Positions 1-11,535 of a stretch of 64,000 nucleotides of DNA are shown in pieces. Source of the DNA: Cryptomeria japonica. Taxonomy: Eukaryota > Streptophyta > Pinopsida > Cupressales > Cupressaceae. The stretch spans positions 403,653,439 through 403,717,438 of the forward strand of contig NC_081406.1 in NCBI RefSeq assembly GCF_030272615.1. Direction: 5' to 3'. Within the stretch, counting starts at the first letter, position 1; every line of letters starts with the position of its first letter. Both the position numbers and the translations under genes were made by a program. The notes under the pieces were generated by a model. It was not told the origin of the DNA, ran no database searches, and was given only the letters and a program-made list of their open reading frames with translations.

Positions 1-518
1 TTGTCCCAACAAAGAGTAATATGTAGTTTTGTTTTAGAGGGGTAAAGCTTATTGCAGAGGGAATTATACCCCTCCTTGACTCTGTATTCTCCAGTAGGAG
101 ATTTGGACCATACAAGAGAATCATCTTTATTTGAGATTGTTAACTTTCTTTGTGCCAAAATCTTTGCAAGTTTTTAACCCTCCTCAAGAGATAAGCCCAA
201 GTCCTCAGATGATTTCCATCTCCATCCCAGTGCTGGGTCGACTAGATGACCGACAATATAATCAACCATAGTATTACCAATTCTATCTACCAACTTATTT
301 TTTAAAATTTGATCATTAAGGATTGCGTAAATTGGTGGGTGTCCCCCCCATGAATCTTCCCAAAATAGAGCTTTGTTCCCAAACCTTATATTCCAAGAAA
401 GATAATGAGTGAGAACATCCCTACAATTAAGTAGAAAATTCCATATTATAGAACCATGTGGGAGGTTTCTTATTCGAAAGATGCTAGTGGGGTAGGAATT
501 CTCACTATTATAATGCAT
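1..518 (-). pseudogene. LINE (non-LTR retrotransposon) C-terminal fragment
   Basis: The minus strand encodes a 114-residue stretch (518 to 174) that reads like the part of plant LINE ORF2 just after the reverse transcriptase: an IWN-type segment, a run matching 'W.I.FGN...FWEDSWGG', then a variable helical region. After a stop it continues toward position 1 with a 'W..SPTGEYRVKEGYNSL' stretch typical of the zf-RVT region of plant LINEs. No RT catalytic motifs lie upstream: the similarity ends near 480-518, so the copy is cut there. The element's 3' end runs off the window. Family assignment rests on motif memory, not a search. It is a decayed fragment. Confidence 0.7.
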
Positions 519-927
519 ATATTAATGACATTTTAATATAATAGTGGGGATTTAATATTTAATTATGCATTATTCCTTATATGTATCAATTTTAATGTGA
601 TTTGTATGATTTACTTATGGGGGCCTTTTGGGGATTTAATTGATAATTGAATTTAAATTAATTTTATTATTATTTATCCCTCAAAAAGTGAGTTTATAAT
701 TTGTAATTGAGTTTATCTTTTTGCAACACTTAGTCATTTTTCTATCTTGTGCTCTAAAAAGACCTACATGCTGATTTTGAACTGGTGAGTATTGCGATTT
801 CTTGGGTAAAAGCTCAAAATAATTGTCTCGGTGAGCTCTACAAGCTGTCCAATTTATTCAACCTCTCTTATTGTGTGTGGATTGCATTTCAAATTTGAAG
901 TGTTCTCCAAGTTTTGAGGTAGGAATT
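519..927. other. AT-rich stretch without recognisable gene
   Basis: This sequence lies between the LINE fragment and the copia-2 LTR. It is AT-rich with no long ORF, no LTR terminus and no repeat that I recognise. It may be flanking DNA of the LINE or the target into which copia-2 inserted. Confidence 0.5.
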
Positions 928-944
928 TGTTGAATATCTGTGCA

Positions 945-965
945 ACTGAGAGGGGGGGTGAATCA
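945..965 (-). repeat. Conserved G-run motif of copia LTRs
   Basis: GAGAGGGGGGGTGAATCA sits about 20 bp from the LTR edge. The same motif is at 56848-56868 (one change) and 62720-62740 in copia-1 LTRs that otherwise differ. On the coding strand it lies just before the LTR 3' end. Its function is unknown to me; candidates are an RNA structure or a transcription/processing signal. Confidence 0.7.
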
Positions 966-1838
966 TTTAACAATAAAATTTTCTTTTAGACTCAATTAAT
1001 AGATTTGGAACAATTAATAAAATTAATTAAAATAGATAAAGCATGCACATAACAAACTAGACACAAGAAACATCAAAATTTATGTGGAAAACCCAAGAAG
1101 GGAAAAACCACGGAGAATGTTAATTATCAATATGAAAACATTGGTTAAGTTGACACCGGTTAAGGTGATTTTTATAAAGGATAGCTCACTACCAAGGTGC
1201 TCATTATAGGTGGGCTTACTACCTAGAAAGGCTCACTACTGGAGGGCTCACAACCCAAAAAGGCTCACTGTCAAAGAAGAAAGAAAGATAAAGAGAATCC
1301 ACCACTAAAACATAGTCTGCACATTCAGAACTACTTTCGGTAACAATCCACAACACACCTCTAACACTTCAATTGGATTCTTTCGATATTGCATGTCTTC
1401 AACACAAAAAGGCATACATCAACTCATCAAATCATACACCTACATATATTGTCTCCAGAAAAAACATAATCCTTAATGTCGGTTGAGATAGAGATCTAAT
1501 AAAGGTCTCCACTAATCATTCTAGTGGTGGAAAGGAATGAGAAGTAGACCTCATCAAACATATCAACACATTACACACATTTCCAAAGACGGACCTAAAA
1601 TATCATCCACATGCTACACAATTTCCATAGCATAGTCTCAACTTCAAAACCAAGATCTTGACTTCCAGGTTAAACTAGACCCAAGAATAACATTGAATAA
1701 TATTAGAAATGCATCTTCTGAAAATCCAAGTCATCCAAGAATTATGGGAAACCTACAAATGCACAACACAATCTCATGCATATGTTGTTACTTAACATAC
1801 CACATCTAGACCACAAGATTTAACATCAATGACAACAC

Positions 1839-1843
1839 ATAAC
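1839..1843. repeat. Left target-site duplication of element X (ATAAC)
   Basis: ATAAC precedes the X LTR at 1844 and is repeated exactly after the other X LTR (55867-55871), as expected for a 5-bp gypsy integration. Removing X restores a continuous copia-2 LTR. Confidence 0.9.
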
Positions 1844-3291
1844 TGTGTGCGGGGAAAGTGGGGGGATGAAACAGAAAATGTGATTTCAAACTAGTCCACA
1901 CACCAATGGGAATCTTGGTGCAAGTTATGGAGTTATATTGAATAACTCAACTTCCCAAGGGATGTTCCATTTTTCTCTATCTCACAAGACCCCTCAAGCC
2001 AATGCATTTTCTCTCAGATCACTGAGCAAAGTGACTTAGGGATGTTGATCAATCTAACATGGATGCATTTCTAGTTATGCATGATATTAAGTCTAACATG
2101 ATTTAAACTAGCATGGATATGATAATAAGATGAAAGGGTTAGTAACAAAACTATCCAAGCATGCTATACTAGTCTACCGAGATTATTATGTGATAATGCA
2201 AATGCCTATTTAAGATGCTATGAAGATTATTTCTATCAGAGAGAGCCTAAATGCTTGATTAAAATGATTTATATTAGATGCTTAGTAAAATGTCTATAAG
2301 TTTGGTACTAAAGACTTAAATATGAAAATGAGAGAAGGAGGGCTCTATTTATAGGAAAAAAAAGGCAATGAATGGTCAAGATTGGATAATCTTATCAAGG
2401 GCCAGCATTAAAAGTTATTAATCCATGTTTACAATTTTTACCAATGAAATGGTGACAATTGTCAACAAGAGACTGCTTGAGAGGAGATGTAAGAAGCACT
2501 AAATGCTTGAGAAGAACTCATGATTACCTTAGGAGGTAAGGGTTAAGGTTAAGTTAGGATTACCCATTGGATAAAGCTTTTACCCAAAAGGATAAACTCT
2601 TGGGCAAGGGTTAAAGGGATAACCATGGTCAAAGCAATGAATGCTTGATGAGACCCTTGGGTTAGATGAGTGTTGAGTTAGAGAGAAAGTCTCTAACCAT
2701 GCAAGAAGGTTGAGTTATCCATTAATGGTTTGGAAGACTTTCAAGGTTAACTTGTTGAAGACATAAAGCCTTTAATGGTTTTCAAAGACTTTGAGGGTTT
2801 GAGAAGTGACTTCCATTTGTTTAGGGATGTGACAATATTTAGGAGATGGATTAGGCTAACTTAGAAGTGATTAGAAGAATCTAGAAGCGGGTTAGAGAGG
2901 CAAGTGAGAAATGTAGAAGAATGCAAGTGGATGGAGGGTAATTTTAATTAAAAATAAATTACTTTATTTCAACAAAATAGAAGCAACTTGGATAAATACA
3001 AGTGGGGGATTAAAATAAATAAATTAGATTTAGCTACTTGTAAGGATTAATTTAATTAAATGTAAATTTGATTAAAAGGGGAGAAAGGGAAATTAATTAA
3101 ATAAAGTGATTTATTTAATTAAAGGGGTAGAAAAGACTTAGCTGAATTTAATTAAATAAATTGAGTAATTCATTTAATTAAATAGATGAATGTGAATGAT
3201 TTAATTAAATAAATTTAATTAAATGGAGGAATAAGGTTAAAATGAATATTAAATATTCACTTAAGAAAGTGGTCATTTTTATATGTCTACA
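1844..3291 (-). mobile_element. 3' LTR of element X
   Basis: Starts TGTGTGCGGGGAAAG and ends ATATGTCTACA. It aligns along its length with 54393-55866, with scattered substitutions and small indels. A minus-strand TATA-like TATAAATAG corresponds to 2345-2353. The part near 2940-3260 is very rich in AATTAATT-type sequence. Confidence 0.9.
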
Positions 3292-3305
3292 TTTTGTCCC
3301 TCTTT
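3292..3305 (-). promoter_or_regulatory. Polypurine tract of element X
   Basis: The minus strand reads AAAGAGGGACAAAA directly against the LTR start TGTAGACATAT. This is the expected plus-strand priming site for reverse transcription and fixes this LTR as the 3' LTR. It has one pyrimidine, compared with AAAGAGGGGAAAA in G1. Confidence 0.8.
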
Positions 3306-3418
3306 GAAGTGACGTGTGTGCACATGTTGATTCAAAGAAAATTTTGTCAGATATGATGTTTGTGTCGAGATGTCAATATGATGATGTCATGCCCTAGTTT
3401 TGACGAACGATATTGATG

Positions 3419-3433
3419 ATGCCCCCTCGAGAG
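3419..3433 (+). promoter_or_regulatory. Conserved GC-rich block upstream of antisense gene (X)
   Basis: ATGCCCCCTCGAGAG stands out in AT-rich DNA. Near-identical blocks lie upstream of the antisense genes of G2 (from 19467) and G1 (from 31458) as ATGCCCCCTCGGGAG. It is a candidate promoter element of the antisense gene; its function is inferred from position only. Confidence 0.45.
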
Positions 3434-3621
3434 ATGAATCAAGTATTTTGAAATTTTTTTGGATTTGATAACTATTTTTGAATTGATTGCATTTTTAAAT
3501 TTTGATTGTGTTGAATGTAGTTTGTTTAATTCATCTCCTAAAAATGATGTTTGATAGGGTTAAAAGTGAGAAAATGAGCAAAATACATGCCCCGCCTACT
3601 AACCCTAGTTGAATTTTACCC

Positions 3622-3630
3622 TATAAAAGG
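3622..3630 (+). promoter_or_regulatory. TATA box of antisense PMD gene (X)
   Basis: TATAAAAGG lies 81 bp before the ATG at 3703. TATA-like elements lie 82 bp (G2) and 81 bp (G1) before the aligned ATGs. It would direct plus-strand transcription, opposite to gag-pol. Confidence 0.65.
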
Positions 3631-3702
3631 TAAAAAGTGATTTCATTTGGATTATTTGCATCTTTTAACTTCTTGCAAGAGTGACACATGGAGAGTGATA
3701 AA

Positions 3703-3777
3703 ATGCTGATTCCTTATGCTTCTCACCATTTCAAGCGCGTTCGCCGATATCGGAGGCCTACCGCGTATGGTTCACAT
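3703..3777 (+). CDS. Exon 1 of antisense PMD gene (X), intact
   Basis: Exactly 25 codons from the aligned ATG to GTAAGT. Compared with exon 1 of G1 and G2 it keeps Met1, Pro4, His8, Phe10, Pro19 and Tyr22. At codon 15 X has CGA where G1 and G2 have TGA, a CpG transition. Conservation between families supports real coding. The basic run suggests nuclear targeting or nucleic-acid binding (inference). Confidence 0.6.
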
Positions 3778-3879
3778 GTAAGTAATCTTAATTTTGCCCT
3801 ATTTTCTTTTTGTTTTGTCAATTTTAGTCACGTTTTTAATTTTTTGCTTCCAATTTTTGCAGTTTAGCGTGTAGGGTTT

Positions 3880-4150
3880 ATTTCCTAGTGCATACGATAC
3901 AAACTTTAGCGCATAGGGTTGTTTATCTAGGGTAGCATCTGGGAGTCATCTTGCAGCACACCATAAGTTTAGGGTAGCAAATAGGTAGTTCTAGCGCATA
4001 GGGTTAACAGGTTGGCGTATACAGTGCTTAGGGTAGCGTGTAGGGTTAACCTAGCGCATAGGGTTCTTAGGTTAGCACGATGGATTATTTGGTTAGTGCA
4101 TAGGGATAGTTTAGCGCATAGGGTAAAGTTCATAGTGCATAGCCAAGTTT
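3880..4150 (+). repeat. TTAGCGCAT(AGGG) motif cluster in the X antisense intron
   Basis: A degenerate cluster of (T/C)TAGCGCATAGGGTT units, with exact TTAGCGCAT at 3906-3914 and 4111-4119, CTAGCGCAT at 3991 and 4051, and variants such as TAGTGCATAGGG between them. The reverse complement ATGCGCTAA recurs in the gag leader of the same element (16748-16756, 54051-54059, 54213-54221). Confidence 0.75.
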
Positions 4151-4369
4151 AGCTAGTGTATGGGAGGGATACTTTGGCACGTGAGCAAGAAAAATAGCTA
4201 GAGAGGATTGGGAATATTGTGTTGTGGGGGAAAAATAGATGAGGGAGATGGTTTAGGGGTCTTAAGTGCCTGCTGAGTTGTTTTAAGGTCGTGTCTATTG
4301 TCTTAATGTCATATTTTTCCACTTTGAATTTTGCATTTGATATGGATTGCCAGATTGAGTATTTTTTTT

Positions 4370-4870
4370 TATGAGGATCCTAATTTTCTTTTGATATGGA
4401 TCTTTGATTTTTGCCTTGCAATTGAATTTGATGTCCGAGTCTTGGTATGATGATTTTGAGAGTCTGTTGGAATTGCTTTCGTTTATGAAGTGTCAAGCTA
4501 ATTGATTGTTTGAATGAGGATCCTGATTTTATTCTGATATGGATCTTTGATTTTTGTCTTGCAATTGAATTTGATGTTCGATATGAGTTCTGATTCATGA
4601 TCTCTGATATGGTTCCTGATATGATTTTTTGAGTTGCTTGTGTTATGGGTCTTTGATTTGATTTCTCGATATGGTGTGTACGATATGGGTCATTGATTTG
4701 ATTTCTCGATATGGTGCTTGTGTTAGGAGTCTTTGATTTGATTTCTCGATATGGTGCTTGTGTTATGGGTCTTTGATTTGATTTCTTGATATGGTTCTTG
4801 ATTGATTTCGATATGGGATTTGATCTTCGATATGGAATTTTGACTGATTTCGATATGGAACTTGATTTAA
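4370..4870 (+). repeat. Tandem duplications in the X antisense intron
   Basis: A segment with GAGGATCCTAATTTTC and a following CTTGCAATTGAATTTGATG stretch occurs twice (about 4374-4440 and 4515-4580). About four units of roughly 44 bp built around TTTGATTTCTCGATATGG follow (about 4630-4800). These expansions make this intron about 1.18 kb, against about 465 bp in G1 and G2. Confidence 0.65.
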
Positions 4871-5004
4871 TGCTTCATTGTTTCAAGTTGATTTTGTGAT
4901 TGGATATATCGGATAGATATGGGAACTGATGTTGGACATTTGTTGTTTTGCAGGCACAACTTTGCGTACTCCAGTCACGAGAGTGATTTCCGAGAGCATG
5001 GTCC

Positions 5005-5092
5005 TTGATTCCGTGTTTGACACAGGCAGATAGAGGTGTTATTGAGATGTTTGACATAGGCAGATAGAGATGTTATTGAGATGTTAGAGATG
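5005..5092 (+). repeat. Short tandem duplication at start of X PMD exon
   Basis: A unit of about 34 bp containing AGGCAGATAGAG and GTTATTGAGATG occurs twice in a row, with a partial third. It may explain the frame disturbance between the acceptor and the PMD frame. Confidence 0.55.
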
Positions 5093-6883
5093 TTTATCCT
5101 CTTTGTTGGACATGCCTTGGTATATCATTAATGGGGTTTGCTGACAGCTTTGGCAGAGAGGTGGCATAGTGACATGAACACCTTTCATTTGGCTATTGGT
5201 GAGGTAAAAGTCACTCCAGAGGACTGTTATCAGATTTTGTGGATTCCAATGATTGGGGCATTATTTCCATATGAGTTGATGGAGGAGGATGGGACAGAGG
5301 ATCTTTTCCAGATATTCCATGATGATCAGATTTGTGGATATGAGATCCCTTGGTAGGAGTTTATAGATTTTGATTATGCTCCCCTGCCCTCTGTACTGGC
5401 AGGTTTTGTAGGTGGATTCTTGTGTCCTGACCATAGGTCAAAGGGACTGGCAGTGGGCTGGGGATTGGTGTTGGAGGACATGGTGACATAAGGACGTAGA
5501 TTCGCTTGGGGATCCTATATGTTAGCACACCTATACAGGGAACTGCACTAGGTAGTGTATCTAGGATACACAAGTTTATCAGCCAGGGTCACATTATTAT
5601 AGGTGTGGGCTTGGGAGTACATTCCTAAATCGAGGCCACTTGCAGATAGGGATAGGCATATTGGTTGAGCCTATGCATATGGGTATACAAGTATAGTTGT
5701 CCAGCGTAAGCCGGGCAAGCTAGAACATTGGAGGAGGGTGCTGGATGATATTGATACGGTCATCTAGAGACCATATATGGACTGCGAGGTATGGGTGGAG
5801 GATGGGCTAGAGATCCCCTATATTTATATGTTGAGATACCTGATTAGGCGGACACTTTTTATCATTGAGAGATTATTGCACAACAATGTTCAGTGACAAT
5901 ATGGTTGACAACAGGGTATACTACAGGGACCATGCTTATATGCTCGTCGGAGACAAGATGTGCTAGAGTGGGGTCCAACTGTTGATAGTGCAGTGGCTGT
6001 GGAGGAGTATATGCATTTGGCCAGATAGATTTGGGATCATGGGTTTGGAGTGGTCAATGCTGGGATGATGGAGGAGTTTGCAGCATACTTCGTGGCACAT
6101 GTCGTGGCAGGAATATCAGATCCGACAAAGATGATTCTTGCCTTTGATGATGATGAGGATGAGAAGCCAAAGAGGCTAGTAAGATGGAGAGAAGAGGGAG
6201 AGGAGATGGAGGAGGGATAATGGGATGATGGAGGAGATGACGAGGGAGATGGGAGGGGAGGAGGTAGAGGGAGACGGGGAGATAGAGGAGGGGATGGAGG
6301 AGATAGAGGAAGGATTGGAGGAGGGGATGGAGGGAGGAGATGAGATAGAGGGGGAGATGGGAGAGGAGATGGAGGGAGGAGAGGAGATATTAGATTAGTC
6401 AGAGGATTGGGTGGTGATGGAGGTAGGGGAGGTTTGGTTCTTGGAGCTAGCGGGGTTGGTAAAGCAGGCAAGGTGCTAACAGCTCTGGGTGGCATAGAGT
6501 AGTTTATGTGGCCTAACCAGCAGAGGAGATCAGATGTGTTACCTCTACTGGGTCCTAAGATAGGGAAAGGTAGTGTTACGACATAGGTACCATTTCAGAT
6601 CAGGGTACTATCACATCGATAAGATTCATAGATTCGAGCGCTGCATGTTACAGTGTAGGAGTTGCAAGTGCAGGTACTAGCTCAAGAGCTTCAGATTACG
6701 CAGATTACCATAGAGCGAGATACGGTGATAGAGCACCTAGGCCGAGTAGATGAGCTTGCAGAGAGACTGCAAAGAGCGACAGTTGGTGCCCCTATGAGAG
6801 ACATGCTGAGGGAGATATGGTACATGACCATGGCAGTTGAGTACTATAGGTGGCTATATGAGGATGTAGTCCCTAGAGAGTAG

Positions 6884-8414
6884 AGGGCTCCTATTTTTAC
6901 TGCTAGTTGATCAGCTTGGAGTCAGTCAAGGATAGAGAGAAGAGGTGTTATAGGGCCTTCTTGACGTGATCCACCTATAGATCCAAGAGTCAGGACATCT
7001 ATTGCGAGACCATCAGCCTCAAGAGATAGTCATACCTGAGAGACTTTTCTCTATTGTATTTTGATCATTGTGTTGTATTTTGACAGACATGACATCCCTT
7101 GTATATTTTGACCATTTTTGAGATATATATATGACACCGATTTTCCGATCCACATGTGATGTGTTTATGGATGATGATCTATGCATTGATATGATGTTTC
7201 TATGATGATGATGTGATGCTTAGATAAATGCTTTTGATTTGATATTGATTGATATGATTGATATAATGATATAATGATAGGTTGCTGTGATGAATTTGAT
7301 TTGTGAGATGTATCTTGAAAATGAGATATATGATAATGATATGATGTGATATGTATCTTGAAAATGAGATGAAGGATAATGCAACTAATGCAAGATTTAA
7401 AATAATATGCAACTAATGTAAGATTTAAAATGATATGCAACTAATTGATCACCCTCTTTTTCTTGTTGTCATTCCTGTATAGTCACATGTTTTTGCTTTG
7501 TTTTTGTTTATCATCATTGATATTTTGATATTTTGAAAGTTTATACAATCATAATGTTATAATTGAACCATAATGACATGAGAAAAACTTACATGGATTT
7601 TGATATTGCAAGATGGCACAAGCATCGAGGTATAATTGAACCAAGACGACCTGAGTGTTGCTTGCATATAAACAAACAAGATTGAACCATTTGTATGCAC
7701 AAAGTGGAACAACGTCTTGAGTGATATGTTTCCAATTACATCTCAAGACAAAATTTGCATAGTACAAGTGATCGCCTTACAGACAGAAAACCAAAAAAAA
7801 TCAGACTCTTTGGCCACTTCCTCTAGCTCGATGCATCATTGAGAAAATTTAGGAGATCCAAAGATTCAAAAAGTTCAAGTGAAAAATAGTCAAAACTTCA
7901 TGTGAGATGTAAACAAATTATATTGTAGAAAATCATCCATCATGTGTGTTGAAGTTGTTAATAGGATCAATGTTTTGTTTTCTCAGCTAATGAGCTGTTG
8001 TTGACAGGATTTTCTTGGTGTGCTATGATTCTTGTTTTCTTGTTGCTGGAATGCTTGAAGTTAGAGGAATGTTTCCCCTAGATATATATACCGATTGATG
8101 TGGATATTTATAGTGATGACCAAGCCATGGTGGGATATAATGAACTGATCTTTAAATAAGCAAGGACAATGACTACACTAAGTATGTCCGGGATAATGTT
8201 GCTTATAAAGTGTTGGGTGATGGCCATTAGCTTTGATTTTGGATGCAAAAGATATGAGTAATGATAGATAGAGGAGCTATTCCCTCACAAATAGCACGTG
8301 TTGCCAGGTTTTCACCACTTGTTTTTATTGCACCTTTTTTGTTTTTCTATTTTTTTTAATTTTGCATTTTTTTGATTTTTTTGTATTTTTCACTTTTTCC
8401 ATGCATTAGACCAC
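6884..8414. other. X spacer between antisense gene and polyprotein 3' end
   Basis: Non-coding sequence where the plus-strand PMD gene and minus-strand polyprotein converge. It has short repeats: near 7260-7440 two TATCTTGAAAATGAGAT copies and two TGCAACTAATG.AAGATTTAAAAT copies. A CCAGGTTTTCACC segment near 8310 recurs in the matching spacer of G2 near 24117. No gene is recognised. Confidence 0.6.
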
Positions 8415-9794
8415 TCAAGTATAGAATTTCTTCAGATGGATGTTGTTTGTTGGCTCATCAAGCACATCACCTTCTAAAGTTGTGAGTTGATAGGCACTTG
8501 ATCCATAGGCCGATATAATGACATAGGGACCCAACCAATTAGGTTCAAACTTTCCCTTCTTTTCTCGATCCTGTTGATTTTTGGGGTTTTCTTTGAGTAC
8601 AAGATCACCGACTTTGAAAATCCTAGGGATAACTTGGTGGTTGTAGCTTCTGCACATGTGTTGCTGGTATGCTTTTAGGTGATTATAGGGATGTTATTGT
8701 TTTTCATCCAGAAGCTCTAGTTCTTGCAATCTGTTGACCTGTTACTCCTCATCTGGAATGAGGCCTTTTAAAAATACTCTGAGTGATGGAATTTCTACCT
8801 CAAGAGGTAAATTTCTTCTGATCCATACACCAATGAATACAGCGTAGCTCTTATAGGTGTCTAGATGCTAGTCCTGTATGCCCAGAGTGCCAGATCGAGT
8901 TGCACATGCCAATATTTTCCTACATCATTTACTGTCTTCTTTAGGATTTTCAATATTGTTTTATTTGATGTCTCTGCTTGACCATTCCCCTGTGGGTAGT
9001 AAGGTGTAGAAAAAAGATGCTGGATTTTGAATCATTCACATAATTCTCGTACATCCTAATTTTTGAAGGGACAAACATTGTCTGTGAATATAGAACTGGG
9101 GTTGCCATATCTGCAAATTAGATAATTGAGAATAAAAGAGGCAATTTTCTTTCCAGTTACCATGGTCATTGGGATTGCTTCAATCCATTTTTTGAAATAC
9201 TCTATTGCACTAATAATGAAGTGAAGAGGAAGGATGGATTTTCCCTACTAAATCAAGTCCCTACTGATAGAAAGGCCAAGATGTTGTAAATGGTTGCAAT
9301 TCCTGTGCTGGTGCATGGATAAGATTGCCATGGATTTGGCATTTAGGACATTTCTTTGCAAATTGATAAGTCTTTCTCCATCATCGACCAGTAATATCCC
9401 ATTCTTAGAAGTTTTTTAGCGAGAGTAGGACCACTTGAATGTGTGCCACAGATACCCTCATGAAGCTCATGTAAAGCAGAGTCAGATTCATTACGATCAA
9501 GGCAACAAAGAAGAGTCCCATCTAGACCTCGACAGTAAAGGGTATCAATAGTTAAGGTATAACAGGTGGCTTGTTGAATAAAGTTGTGTTTTTATTATGA
9601 GATAGGTCAATGGGTAGGGTATTGGTTTTAAGATATGAATAGATTGTCCCATATAAAGGAGAGTCCAAACTGGTTAAGGCATAGATAACATGGGATGTAG
9701 AATTGTCATAGGCTGGGGAAAATAGTTGCTCTACAAGAAACTCATTACGACTTTGTTGCTCTGGAATTTGTAGTAGTGGAGTGGTAGTAGCCAT
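8415..9794 (-). pseudogene. Integrase region of X polyprotein
   Basis: Minus-strand fragments include the C-terminal 'FKVGDLVLKENP....GKFEPNWLGPYVI..YGSSAYQL' domain, which matches the G1 and G2 C-termini. The core between 8660 and 9550 is readable only in pieces, with many stops. The end is TGA at 8415-8417. Confidence 0.75.
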
Positions 9795-9940
9795 TGCATC
9801 AACTGCTCAGTTGTCCAACCTCGGTATTTGCTCAAAGGTGATGTGTACAAAATAATGTTTGAAGTCATCCACCATTCTTTTTATGGTAGTAGCTTGTCAT
9901 CCTTTGTCTCATATTCATTGTTAATCTGATTTATAACTAG

Positions 9941-10705
9941 TTAGGAATCTCCATAGACCTTCAATTCTGTGATTCTCCATTCTATGGCCATTTTGATTCC
10001 TGTGACCAGTGCTTCATACTCAGTGATGTTATTTGTGCATGGAAACATGAGTCTATATGATCTTGGTATGGTGTGTCCTTCAGGGGTGTCAAACAAGATG
10101 CCGACACCTGAGCCATGTTGAGTGTAGGAACCATCAAAGTACAGTGTCCATTTCTTGGGTGTAATAGTAAGGACATCCCTATCTGGAAATTCAACCTTCA
10201 TTGGTTGCTTATCTAGTAGTGGTGCGTCAGCTAATTGATCTACAATTACTTGTCCCTTGATAGCCCAACGCTCTGTGTATTGGATATCAAACTCACTGAG
10301 AATCATGACCCATTTAGCCAGTCAGCCTATAAGAGCTGCTTTGCTGAGTAAATACTTGAGAGGATCAATTTTTGCTACTATCTTGATTGTGTGAGCTAGC
10401 ATGTAATGTCAAAACTTTTGAGAGGTGAATACCATAGCTAGACAAGCCTTCTCAATGAATGTGTAATTCAGCTCATATCCATTTAATGTTCTACTAATGT
10501 AATAAATAGCTCATTCCTTGCCTTCTTGATCTTTGTGTGCTAACAGTGCCCCCAATGATATGTTTGTCATGGATATGTAGAGAATAAGTGGCTTCCCTAC
10601 TTTTGGTGGTACCAGAACTGGTGGGTTCATTAGATATTGCTTGATTTGATACAACAATTCTACACACTTGGATTCCCATCTTAATGGTATGTTCTTATGT
10701 AGCAA
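9941..10705 (-). pseudogene. RNase H and archaeal-type RNase H regions of X polyprotein
   Basis: The first part (10705-10511) holds the start of the RT-linked RNase H ('KPLILYISMTNISLGALL'). The second (10306-9941) is an archaeal-type RNase H with 'WTLYFDGSYT', 'NITEYEALV' and 'VYGDS'. A second RNase H after the first is the mark of Tat-lineage plant gypsy elements. Confidence 0.8.
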
Positions 10706-10992
10706 ATTATTGAATGGTAAAATTTTATCTACTAATTGGGCTATGAATCGCCTGATAGACTGTAGCCATCCTTATAGAGATCTAATTTGGCTAATGTTCT
10801 TGGGAGGTGGCATCTCCATGATAGCCTATACCTTCGCTGGATCTACTTCAATGCCCTTGCTGACACAATGTAGCCTAATAATTTGCCTGATGTCACCCTG
10901 AAGACATACTTCTTAGGGTTTAGCCTGACTTGGAATTTATCCAATCTTTGAAAGATTTTATTTAATATGCCCAGATGTTCTACTCAGATAAA

Positions 10993-11535
10993 TTACTTAG
11001 CTAGTAAATCATCCACATAGTCCTCCATGAAGGTTTGCATCATATCATGAAAGATTGTCATCATTGCTCTTTGATAAGTTGCCCAAGCATTCTTTAAGCC
11101 AAAAGGCATAACATTCCAACAATACATTCCCCAAGGATAGGTGAACGTTGTTTTATCTTGATCCTCTAGAGCTATCTTGATTTGATTATAGCCAAAGAAA
11201 CCGTCCATTAATGATAGCATTGCATGGCCTGCAGTGAGGTCCACAATTATGTCTATGCTAGGCAAAAGAAAGTCATCCTTTGGATAGGCTTTGTTAACAT
11301 CTCTAAAATCTGTACATAGTTTGATGCTTCCATCTGGTTTTGCAACTGACACAATGTTTGAAATCCATTCAGCATAGTCTATAGGTCGAATAAATCCAAC
11401 ATTTAATAACTTCTTTAGTTCAACTTTGACCATTAATGCTACATGGGGATTCATCTTGCTTAGATTTTGCTTGACTGGCTTAGCTCCTGGAGCAATAGAT
11501 AAATGATGCATGATTAAGTGATCTATTCCAGGCAT
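10993..11535 (-). pseudogene. Reverse transcriptase region of X polyprotein
   Basis: The 180-residue open stretch carries, in order, 'FIRPIDYAEWISNIV', 'LCTDFRDVNKAYPKDDF', 'SLMDGFFGYNQI' and the catalytic YVDD (11008-11019). Upstream 'MPGIDHLIMHHLSI' matches the G1 polyprotein. Both RT aspartate motifs are intact although the polyprotein is not. Confidence 0.85.

Larger units (their letters stand above)
928..1843 (-). mobile_element. Copia-2 3' LTR, main part (interrupted by element X)
   Basis: Begins TGTTGAATATC and carries the GAGAGGGGGGGTGAATCA motif near that end, as the copia-1 LTRs do. It runs to 1843, where element X is inserted, and resumes after X at 55872, ending GTTAACA at 55883. 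Joined, the LTR is about 930 bp with TG...CA ends and lies next to a polypurine tract (55884-55895). It is the 3' LTR because RNase H/RT coding on the minus strand follows at higher coordinates. Its 5' partner is outside the window. Confidence 0.75.
3703..6883 (+). pseudogene. Antisense PMD (plant mobile domain) gene of element X
   Basis: Exon 1 (3703-3777) encodes 25 codons without a stop, rich in His/Arg/Lys (KRVRRYRR core, NLS-like), and ends at a GTAAGT donor. An in-frame ATG at 3688 could add five residues. The best acceptor is TTTTGCAG ending at 4953. The PMD exon reads in one frame from about 5060 to 6883, with core 'LTALAERW....TFHL.IGEV.VTPED...IL.IP', then 'LAGFVGGFL', a Gly/Glu-rich linker (about 6180-6390) and a helical C-terminus (6662-6883). 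In-frame TAG, TAA and TGA codons occur throughout and the frame near the acceptor is disturbed, so the copy is dead. PMD proteins (MAIN/MAIL1) act in nuclear gene silencing in plants. The role of the element's version is not known from sequence. Confidence 0.7.

Noticed and set aside
3880-4150. Interstitial telomere repeat (TTTAGGG)
   Set aside because: AGGGTT occurs only as part of the longer TTAGCGCATAGGG unit, and no tandem TTTAGGG is seen.
6037-6495. 152-codon Pro/Ser-rich minus-strand ORF in X
   Set aside because: It is the complement of the purine-rich Gly/Glu linker of the PMD gene; low complexity, no domain.
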